64,000 nt of DNA from Collinsella sp. GTDB taxonomy: Bacteria > Actinomycetota > Coriobacteriia > Coriobacteriales > Coriobacteriaceae. Both the position numbers and the translations under genes were made by a program. The first letter of the stretch is position 1. Each line of letters opens with the position of its first letter. A model generated the notes under the pieces. The model did no database searches. It saw only the letters and a list, made by a program, of their open reading frames with translations, and was not told the origin of the DNA. Shown here in pieces: positions 1 through 6,487 of this stretch. The stretch covers positions 74,824 to 138,823 of the forward strand of contig JAGZQF010000004.1 of assembly GCA_018382295.1 (NCBI GenBank), read 5' to 3'.

Positions 1-1504
1 CAAAGCTCGCGGCCTCAAAGGGCGAGGAGCCCATGCGCCCGACGTGCTTCACCAGATCTGCCGCCTCGACGGCGCGAGTCTTGGCGGCCTCGACGGTAAA
101 GCCGGTGGCGGTGGCGGTGAGCGCGGGGTCGTCGCAGCAGGTGAGCGTAACGGTAAACGGCTCGCCCAGACGCGCCACGACGGACACATCTACGGCGCGG
201 CGACGCAGCACATCGCGCTTGAGCGCGGCGCCGGCAGCGTCAATGGCGCGCTGGCTTCGAATCACGCGCACGCGGCAGCCCTCGGGCATGCTGCGAGGCA
301 CGCGGCACTCGATGATGTCGCCCGCGGCGGCATCATCGGCGGCGATGGTGGTAAGGAACTGGTCGAACTCGTTATCGTGACGAAGTTCCAGCAGGTCGCC
401 CTTGCCCACGGGCTCAAACAGCTCAATGCGGGCGATGGCAGCGCGGCGACGGCGGTCGTCGGGCTTGAGCCCGCGCACATCGCGGTTGGCCAGGCGGCTA
501 CCAAGCACCGTGCCCACGATCTGGCCGCGGTTGTTGGAGCGCTCGTAGCTCATCATCTCGTCACCCGAGGTACCGTCCTGATAGGCGTGCGTAAAGTCGC
601 GGTTAAAGCAGCGCTTGAGCTGGCGCTGGCGGGCGGCCTCTTCATCCCTAGAGGTCGAAACATCGGCCAGCATGTCATCAATCTGATGACGATACACGTC
701 GACGATGGAATACACGTAATCGGGGGCCTTCATGCGGCCCTCGAGCTTGAGCGATGCGGCGCCGGCGTCATACAGGCGGCGAACGAGTTGCGAGGTATTG
801 GTGTCGCGCGGGCATAGCGCGCGCTCGCGACCGGCGGGGGAGAGCGCGCGACCGTTCTCGTCAATCAGCTCGTAAGGCAGGCGACAGGGCTGGGCGCACA
901 TGCCGCGGTTGGCCGAGCGGCCCGCCATGGCAAAGCTCGACAGCAGGCACAGACCCGAGTAGCAAAAGCAGATGGCGCCGTGGCTAAAGACCTCGAGGTC
1001 AACATCGGGCGCGGCATTGTGAATGGCGGCGATCTCGTCGATGGAGAGCTCGCGCGAGAGGGTCACGCGGTCGGCGCCCTGCTCACGGCACCAGATAGTC
1101 CCGCGGTCATCGTGGATGTTCGCCTGGGTCGAGATGTGTGTCTCGATACCGGGCATGGTGCGCTTGACCTCAAAGAACAGGCCCCAGTCCTGGATGATAA
1201 AGGCGTCGGCGCCCAGCGTGGAGCAGCGATGGATGAGCTGCAGCGCATCGCTCATCTCGGACTGCTTGATGACGATGTTTACCGTGACATAAACGCGCGA
1301 GCCGGCCAGGTGTGCAGCGCGGCAGGCCTGCTCAAAGGCCTCGTCGGTAAAGTTCGTTGCCTTGCGGCGGGCGTTGAAGCTGCCCATGCCGCAGTAGATG
1401 GCATCGGCGCCAGCAGCGAGTGCGGCGGCAAAGGGCTCCGGGCCTCCGGCGGGGGCCAAGAGCTCGGGCCTGCGGTTGGTGGTTCGACTGGCGGTTGCGG
1501 TCAT
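1..1504 (-). CDS. Peptidase U32 family protein, 3' end outside window
   Basis: Read on the minus strand from an ATG at 1504-1502 to beyond the left edge, so about 500 N-terminal codons are visible and the C-terminus is missing. The translation starts with a short tail and then the U32 hallmark ELLAPAGGPEPFAAALAAG, followed by GADAIYCG, the cysteine-bearing stretch GAICFCYSGLCLLSS, NRGMCAQPCR and EGRMKAPDYVY. These Cys motifs are typical of U32 proteins, now known to include RNA-hydroxylating enzymes (RlhA/TrhP type); which activity applies here cannot be told. A GAAAGG ribosome site (minus strand, 1511-1516) fits the start. A second, longer U32 paralogue lies at 49296-51254. Several shorter ORFs in other frames here are shadows. 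Confidence 0.85.
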   Translation of the reverse strand, partial: MTATASRTTNRRPELLAPAGGPEPFAAALAAGADAIYCGMGSFNARRKATNFTDEAFEQACRAAHLAGSRVYVTVNIVIKQSEMSDALQLIHRCSTLGADAFIIQDWGLFFEVKRTMPGIETHISTQANIHDDRGTIWCREQGADRVTLSRELSIDEIAAIHNAAPDVDLEVFSHGAICFCYSGLCLLSSFAMAGRSANRGMCAQPCRLPYELIDENGRALSPAGRERALCPRDTNTSQLVRRLYDAGAASLKLEGRMKAPDYVYSIVDVYRHQIDDMLADVSTSRDEEAARQRQLKRCFNRDFTHAYQDGTSGDEMMSYERSNNRGQIVGTVLGSRLANRDVRGLKPDDRRRRAAIARIELFEPVGKGDLLELRHDNEFDQFLTTIAADDAAAGDIIECRVPRSMPEGCRVRVIRSQRAIDAAGAALKRDVLRRRAVDVSVVARLGEPFTVTLTCCDDPALTATATGFTVEAAKTRAVEAADLVKHVGRMGSSPFEAASF

Positions 1505-1610
1505 ATCCTGCCTTTCAAAATGCTCAGATACTCAAAAGTATAGTGGTGCCGTCGCGGCAGGCGATGCCCGTGCTCCAAGCAGGATAAAGTCTTCAGCAGC
1601 CCTTGCAGCA

Positions 1611-1682
1611 AAAATGATCCGTTTCCCTTCGTTCCCATCGGATTAGGTGATCCATAGGCGGCGGAGGAAAACGGATCATTTT
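1611..1682. repeat. Inverted repeat of the AAAATGATCCGTTT family
   Basis: The 378-base gap 1505-1882 between the U32 gene and ridA has no credible gene. It holds a perfect 14-bp inverted repeat, AAAATGATCCGTTT at 1611-1624 and its complement at 1669-1682, around a 44-base centre. Related strings occur at 2345-2374 and 52693-52720, so this is a dispersed intergenic element rather than a local operator. Confidence 0.7.
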
Positions 1683-1764
1683 GAGCTTCACTGTCCGGTC
1701 GTGCCGTTCAGCGGCCGACAGGCACCGTTGGGCGATAAAATATTCTCGCAACGTGATAATAATC

Positions 1765-1793
1765 TTGCATCGCGCGGAAACCTTGAGTACTAT
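1765..1793 (+). promoter_or_regulatory. Sigma70-type promoter of ridA
   Basis: TTGCAT at 1765-1770, a 17-base spacer and TACTAT at 1788-1793 form a good -35/-10 pair about 90 bases upstream of the ridA start. No operator-like symmetry is obvious next to it. Confidence 0.5.
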
Positions 1794-1882
1794 CCCAAAT
1801 CAAGCGCGGTGTTCAGACCGAATTGTGCCTCCCGGTGTGAACGCCGCGCTCACGCTCTCTATCTGATCGTAAGGAGAAAAAC

Positions 1883-2260
1883 ATGAGCAAGACCGTCGTG
1901 TCTTCCGATAACGCACCTGCAGCCATCGGCCCGTATTCCCCCGGCATCCAGACCGGCAACATGGTCTTCCTGTCCGGCCAGCTGGGCATCGACCCCGCAA
2001 CCGGCAAGATGCCCGAGGGCGTCGAGGCCCAGGCTAAGCAGTCCCTTGCTAACGTTGAGGCCCTGCTGACCGCTGCCGGCGCCACCTTTGCCGATGTCGT
2101 TAAGACCACGGTCTATCTGGCCGACATTGCCGACTTCGCTGCCGTGAACGAGATCTACGCCTCCAAGTTCGAGGCTCCGTTCCCCGCGCGCAGCGCTTTC
2201 CAGGTTGCCGCCCTTCCGGCCGGCGGTCTGGTCGAGATCGAGGTCGTCGCCGCTCTCTAA
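1883..2260 (+). CDS. ridA: RidA family reactive-intermediate deaminase
   Basis: 125 residues, the usual size for the YjgF/YER057c/UK114 family. These small cytosolic trimers hydrolyse reactive enamines and imines, such as 2-aminoacrylate, released by PLP enzymes. Family features visible are the N-terminal APAAIGPYSPGI, the central SGQLGIDPATGK, the QAKQSLANVEALL helix and the C-terminal PARSAFQVAALP, which carries the conserved substrate-binding arginine. A TAAGGAG-type ribosome site lies just before the ATG. The gene is monocistronic between its own promoter and a strong bidirectional terminator. Its closeness to the purine cluster is suggestive, because that cluster encodes diaminopropionate ammonia-lyase, a likely source of aminoacrylate; this link is inference. 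Confidence 0.93.
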   Translation: MSKTVVSSDNAPAAIGPYSPGIQTGNMVFLSGQLGIDPATGKMPEGVEAQAKQSLANVEALLTAAGATFADVVKTTVYLADIADFAAVNEIYASKFEAPFPARSAFQVAALPAGGLVEIEVVAAL

Positions 2261-2290
2261 GGCGTTGGCAACAACTAAACATAACATGCA

Positions 2291-2328
2291 AAAAGACCCT
2301 GCAGTGCGTGTGAACTGCAGGGTCTTTT
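2291..2328. terminator. Bidirectional intrinsic terminator
   Basis: A perfect 14-bp stem (AAAAGACCCTGCAG at 2291-2304 with 2315-2328) around a 10-base loop, with A and T runs at the two ends. It sits between the convergent ridA (+) and YheO-type regulator (-) genes and can serve both. Confidence 0.9.
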
Positions 2329-2344
2329 GTCAAGCGATGCGACA

Positions 2345-2374
2345 AAAATGATCCGTTTTCCTCCGTCCCCAAGG
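2345..2374. repeat. Dispersed element, AAAATGATCCGTTTTCC...CCCCAAGG copy
   Basis: Second copy of the short intergenic element first seen at 1611-1682. It runs straight through the TTCCTCCGTCCCCAAGG portion that is shared with 52693-52720. It lies between the terminator and the stop codon of the regulator. Confidence 0.55.
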
Positions 2375-2384
2375 AGTCAGCGGG

Positions 2385-3041
2385 TTAGCCTTCCTTGCGG
2401 ACTTTTTGCAGGTAGCGGTAGACGCTGGGCTCCGAGATGCCCAGCGCGGTGGCGGCGCAGGCCACGGCGCCCTTGAGCATGAACACCCCGTTGCCGTTGA
2501 GGTGGCGAATGACGTCCACGCGGTCGCTCTGACCAAGCGACGCTACATCCAGCCCGCGCGCGCTCAGCAACTCGGCAATGCTGCGGTCAATGAGCTCCTG
2601 TGTGGACTCCGAAAGGCTTTCGACCTCGATAGGGGCGGGCTCCGTGCGCGTCGGCGCCGCGTCGAAGCACGCCATGAGCTGCTGCGCCATGGCGTTGATG
2701 GAGCGTACGGTCGAGAGGTCGGTGTTGACGCAGAGCATACCGACGATCTCGTCATTCTCGCGGATAAAGTACGTCGCCGACTCCAACGTCTTGCCGCCGG
2801 CACCGCGCCCCTCGTAGCCCGTAATAAACGGCAGGTCGCGATACTTGGCGTCGTGCATGATCTTGAGTGCCAGATCGGTGGCGGGACCGCCGACCTTGCG
2901 GCCGCTCACGATGCCGTTGCGAATATCGACGATGGCGTGGTCGGGATCCGAGAAATCGTGCAGCACGATTTCGCTGTTTTTGCCGAGTATCTGCTCCAGA
3001 AAATCGACCATCGGCAAAAAGCGGCGTACGGTCTCGTTCAC
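2385..3041 (-). CDS. YheO-type PAS/helix-turn-helix transcriptional regulator
   Basis: 218 residues starting at a GTG (3041-3039) that follows an excellent AAGGAG ribosome site with a 6-base spacer; the longer open frame to 3182 lacks this. An N-terminal YheO-like PAS domain occupies about residues 5-115 (EIVLHDFSDPDHAIVDIRNG, then SGRKVGGPATDLAL and IVGMLCVNTDLS). A C-terminal helix-turn-helix lies around 160-218 (ATALGISEPSVYRYLQKVRK). It diverges from the purine permease gene at 3394, whose transcription it probably controls by sensing a purine or a catabolic intermediate. A paralogue of the same layout sits at 24075-24728, diverging from ygeX. Regulator family: confident; ligand and targets: inference. 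Confidence 0.85.
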   Translation of the reverse strand: MNETVRRFLPMVDFLEQILGKNSEIVLHDFSDPDHAIVDIRNGIVSGRKVGGPATDLALKIMHDAKYRDLPFITGYEGRGAGGKTLESATYFIRENDEIVGMLCVNTDLSTVRSINAMAQQLMACFDAAPTRTEPAPIEVESLSESTQELIDRSIAELLSARGLDVASLGQSDRVDVIRHLNGNGVFMLKGAVACAATALGISEPSVYRYLQKVRKEG

Positions 3042-3277
3042 GGGCAACTCCTTTGGGTGAAAACGGAAATGTTCATAACAATTTTTTCTCATGGTAACAC
3101 GCTGCCCACCATCTCGTATATCCGCAGGTACATTGCGTAATGCAGACGAACGGTAGGAATTTAGCGGTAAACGGTTGACCAAAAGAAAAGTTAGATGTTA
3201 TTTTGACCAGACACTTTCCTGACCTGCGGAAATGCGTTATTTCAGCTGAAGAATGGTCTGATAACAAAAAATTATTA

Positions 3278-3306
3278 TTGAGAATGAGAATCATCTTTAA
3301 TACGAT
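3278..3306 (+). promoter_or_regulatory. Promoter of the purine permease gene, with Fur-like box
   Basis: The 352-base divergent gap 3042-3393 has no gene. It contains TTGAGA (3278-3283), a 17-base spacer and TACGAT (3301-3306), a plausible sigma70 promoter reading toward 3394. The spacer reads GAGAATGAGAATCATC, which resembles half of a Fur/DtxR-type iron box; this may be chance. No purine-riboswitch fold was recognised in the leader. Confidence 0.45.
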
Positions 3307-3393
3307 ATGCAATGAAGGCACAACCTCAACCCCGCACTGCGTCACAATAGAGCGTTAGATGCGAAAACAACTACTTCGAGGATTGGTGGTCAA

Positions 3394-4788
3394 ATGACCC
3401 AGGAGACGGTTACGAACGGCACTGAAGCCCTGTTCACTCGCGAAGGTATGCCTCCCGTTAAGGAAATGATCCCGTGTGCCCTTCAGCACGTACTGGCATC
3501 GTTTGCCGGCATCATTACCCCGGCGGTCATCATGGCCGGCGTCTACGGCTTTAATAGCCAGCAGAGCACCGACATCATCCAGGTCGCGCTCATTCTTTCG
3601 GCGATCGACACGGCCCTTCAGGCCTTCGCTCCCTTCCGTCGCATCGGCGGCGGCCTGCCCATCGTCATGGGCGTTTCGTTCGCGTTTCTGCCGGCCCTGC
3701 AGGCCATGGGTGCCTCGGGCTTTAGCTTTGGTGCGCTGCTGGGTGGCGAGATCGTCGGCGGCGCCGTCGCGGTCCTCTTTGGTCTGGCCTACAGCAAGAT
3801 CAAGTGGCTGTTCCCGCCTGTCGTGACCGGTACGGTCATCTTCTCCATTGGCGTCTCTCTCTATCCCACGGCTGTCAAGTATATGGCCGGCGGTATGGGT
3901 ACGCCGCTGTGGGGCACCCCGCAGGCCTGGTGCGTCGCTCTTATCACCTTCGCCGTGGTCTTTGCGCTCGCCAACTTTGGCAAGGGCACGCTCAAGCTGG
4001 GATCCGTGTTCTTTGGCATGATCGTTGGTATGATCGTCTCCATCCCCTTTGGCATGATCGACTTCTCCAGCGTCGCCACCGCCCAGGTCTTCGCCCTTCC
4101 CAAGCTCATGCCCTATGCGCTCGAGTTTGATCCCGAGGTCTGCATTACCCTTGCCGTCGTGTTCCCCATGGTTGCCATCCAGGTTATCGGCGACGTCTCT
4201 GCCGCCTGCCTGGGCTCCATCGACCGTATGCCCACCGAGCGCGAGCTCTCCGGCGCTATCGTGTCCCAGGGCCTCACCTCTATGGTCGGCGGCCTGCTGG
4301 GCGGTCTTCCCACCAGCGCCCTTGGCCAGAACGTGGGCATCATCTGCTCCAACAAGGTCGTCAACAAGTGGGTCTTTGTGATCATCGCGGCCGTCTTTGC
4401 CATCGCCGGCCTGTTCCCGCAGCTCTCTGCCGTCCTTTCCGCTATCCCGCAGCCCGTCATCGGCGGCGCGACCGTCGGCGTCTTTGGCACCATCACCATG
4501 AACGGCGTGCGCATGTTCACCCGCGAGGGCCTCACGCAGCGCACCACCACCATCGTCGGTACCTCCGTCGTCTTTGGCCTGGGTATCTGGATGGCCAGCG
4601 GTTGCCTTGCCGGTGAGGGTATGCCCACCTGGGTGCCCACCGTCATCGGCTCCAATGCCGTAACCCCCACCGCCATCATGGCCATTGTCCTTAACCTGAT
4701 CCTTCCGCAGACGCCGGTCGTGGCTCAGCACATCGATGCTGCCAAGGACGCTGCCGTGGATCTGGTCTTGCCCGAGAGCAAGAAGTAA
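3394..4788 (+). CDS. NCS2 family purine (xanthine/urate) permease
   Basis: 464 residues with 12-14 hydrophobic segments, typical of the nucleobase-cation symporter-2 family (UraA/XanQ/UacT/PbuX). It probably imports xanthine, urate or another purine across the inner membrane with protons. Visible family signatures are ALQHVLASFAGIITPAVI near the N-terminus, ALLGGEIVGG, and the substrate-site region GGLPTSALGQNVGIICSNKV. In the QNxG motif (Q312-N313-x-G315) the position normally held by threonine is asparagine N320, followed by K321. It is the first gene of the purine arm, downstream of a promoter that diverges from a YheO-type regulator; ssnA follows after 195 bases. Exact substrate cannot be decided from sequence. 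Confidence 0.9.
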   Translation: MTQETVTNGTEALFTREGMPPVKEMIPCALQHVLASFAGIITPAVIMAGVYGFNSQQSTDIIQVALILSAIDTALQAFAPFRRIGGGLPIVMGVSFAFLPALQAMGASGFSFGALLGGEIVGGAVAVLFGLAYSKIKWLFPPVVTGTVIFSIGVSLYPTAVKYMAGGMGTPLWGTPQAWCVALITFAVVFALANFGKGTLKLGSVFFGMIVGMIVSIPFGMIDFSSVATAQVFALPKLMPYALEFDPEVCITLAVVFPMVAIQVIGDVSAACLGSIDRMPTERELSGAIVSQGLTSMVGGLLGGLPTSALGQNVGIICSNKVVNKWVFVIIAAVFAIAGLFPQLSAVLSAIPQPVIGGATVGVFGTITMNGVRMFTREGLTQRTTTIVGTSVVFGLGIWMASGCLAGEGMPTWVPTVIGSNAVTPTAIMAIVLNLILPQTPVVAQHIDAAKDAAVDLVLPESKK

Positions 4789-4804
4789 CCAATTCGGTGC
4801 TATT

Positions 4805-4883
4805 CGTCGGCGGGCGCATCGCCTCGTCCGCCGACGTCATGCGGTGCCAAGCCGCACTTCAAAGGGTTTGTCCCTTTGGTGAA
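4805..4883. promoter_or_regulatory. Two hairpins between permease and ssnA
   Basis: CGTCGGCGG at 4805-4813 pairs perfectly with 4828-4836. A second stem-loop around 4857-4883 pairs CTTCAAAGGG with CCCTTTGGTGAAG. Neither is followed by a T run, so they look like RNA-processing or attenuation structures rather than full terminators. Confidence 0.45.
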
Positions 4884-4983
4884 GCGTTGACGGGAGAGGG
4901 CCCGTTTCCGGTGTAGGCCGGCGCTTCGCACTCCGCCATGTCAGAGGTGTCAAACCCCGCCCCTGATGTTGAAGGGAGCATTT

Positions 4984-6339
4984 ATGCTTCTGGTCGCTAA
5001 CGGTTCCGTCTTTACCCGCAATGCTCAGGCCCCGTTCATTCCAAACGGTGCGGTCGCCATTGACGGAGATACGATCGTCGAAGTAGGTCCCGAGTGCGAG
5101 CTCAAGGCCAAGTACCCGGATGCCGAGTACGTCGATGCCCAGGGCAACCTCATCATGCCCGGACTCATCAACTGCCACACCCACATCTACTCGGGTCTGG
5201 CCCGCGGCCTTGCCATTAAGGGCTGCAACCCCACCAACTTCCTGGAGAATCTTGAGCAGCAGTGGTGGAAGATCGACGACAATCTGACACTCGACGGCAC
5301 CAAGGCAAGCGCCTATGCCACGATTCTGGACTCCATTCGCGATGGTGTCACCACGATCTTCGACCACCACGCGAGCTTCTGCGAGATCCCGGGAAGCCTC
5401 TTTACCATTAAGGATGCAGCTCAGGAGCTGGGCATGCGTTCGTGCCTGTGCTACGAGGTCTCCGATCGCCGCGGCCAGGAAAAATGCGACCAGGCCATTG
5501 CCGAGAACGCCGAATTTGCCCAGTGGGCCGCCAAGGAGCGTCGCGACAACGACAACCACATGATCGCTGCCATGTTTGGCGGACATGCCACCTTTACACT
5601 TTCGGACGAGACCATGGATAAGATGGCCGAGGCCAACAACGGCCTGACCGGCTTCCACATCCATGTGTGCGAGGGCATGAACGACGTGTGGGATTCCCGC
5701 CTCAACCGCGGTGGTATCAGCCCCGTCGAGCGCCTGCTGCAGCACAACCTGCTGGGTCCCGACACCATGCTCGGCCACTGCATCCACGTGACGCCTGCCG
5801 AGATGGATATCGTCAAGGAGTCCGGCACCTGGCTCGTCAACAACCCAGAATCCAATATGGGCAACGCCGTAGGCTGCGCCCCCGTGCTCGAGTTCTTCCG
5901 CCGCGGCATCCCCGTGTGCATGGGCACCGATGCCTACACCCACGATATGCTCGAGAGCCTCAAGGTCTTCCTGATCATTCAGCGTCACAACGCCGCTATG
6001 CCCAACGTGGGCTGGTGCGAGGCAATGACGATGCTGTTCGAGAACAACGCCAAGATGGCCAGCAAGTACTTCGATCGCAAGCTCGGTGTGCTCGAGGCCG
6101 GCGCTGCCGCCGACGTCATCGTCATGGACTACAAGCCCTTTACGCCGCTGAGCGAGGAGAACATCGACGGCCACATGCTCTTTGGCATGATGGGCAAAAA
6201 CTGCCGCACCACCATCATCAACGGCCGCGTCCTGTACAAGGATCGCGAGTTCGTTGGCATTGATGAGGACAAGATCAACGCGTGGACCATGGCTGAGTCC
6301 AAGAAGCTCTGGAGCATGCTCAACGAACGCACCTACTAA
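4984..6339 (+). CDS. ssnA: Putative aminohydrolase SsnA
   Basis: 451 residues from the ATG at 4984, which follows an AAGGGAGC ribosome site; an upstream in-frame start at 4966 is less likely. This is an amidohydrolase-superfamily TIM-barrel enzyme of the SsnA type. The metal-binding INCHTHIYSGLARG motif has H65 and H67, the barrel histidine motif is GFHIHVCEG, another is LGHCIHV, and the catalytic aspartate is in CMGTDAYTHDMLES. In E. coli and clostridia ssnA travels with ygfK and xdhD, and it is part of the gene set implicated in anaerobic urate/purine breakdown by gut bacteria. The precise substrate is not established from sequence; deamination or hydrolysis of a purine-derived ring is inferred. 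Confidence 0.92.
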   Translation: MLLVANGSVFTRNAQAPFIPNGAVAIDGDTIVEVGPECELKAKYPDAEYVDAQGNLIMPGLINCHTHIYSGLARGLAIKGCNPTNFLENLEQQWWKIDDNLTLDGTKASAYATILDSIRDGVTTIFDHHASFCEIPGSLFTIKDAAQELGMRSCLCYEVSDRRGQEKCDQAIAENAEFAQWAAKERRDNDNHMIAAMFGGHATFTLSDETMDKMAEANNGLTGFHIHVCEGMNDVWDSRLNRGGISPVERLLQHNLLGPDTMLGHCIHVTPAEMDIVKESGTWLVNNPESNMGNAVGCAPVLEFFRRGIPVCMGTDAYTHDMLESLKVFLIIQRHNAAMPNVGWCEAMTMLFENNAKMASKYFDRKLGVLEAGAAADVIVMDYKPFTPLSEENIDGHMLFGMMGKNCRTTIINGRVLYKDREFVGIDEDKINAWTMAESKKLWSMLNERTY

Positions 6340-6353
6340 TTACAAGCAGATTC

Positions 6354-6389
6354 ACGCGCGTCGGATGTTTCGCCGCGTTCGACGCGCGT
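6354..6389. promoter_or_regulatory. Intercistronic hairpin ssnA-ygfK
   Basis: ACGCGCGTC at 6354-6362 is perfectly complementary to 6381-6389 with an 18-base loop. It lies just after the ssnA stop and has no T tract, so an RNA-stability or processing element within one transcript is likely. Confidence 0.4.
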
Positions 6390-6487
6390 ATAGGCGGCCT
6401 CCGCGGGGTCGCCGGCGCTGTGCTAGCGCTACACCGTATTTGCGCCCGTCGCGCGGTCTCGCCGGGCGTTACAGAGAGGAGCTCATT

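Noticed and set aside
3042..3393. Purine riboswitch before the NCS2 permease
   Set aside because: The conserved loop and three-way-junction sequences of purine riboswitches could not be found in the leader.
6254..6487. Extended N-terminus of YgfK from 6254
   Set aside because: It would overlap the end of ssnA, is Arg-rich without family similarity, and ATG 6488 has a strong ribosome site and the known YgfK beginning.
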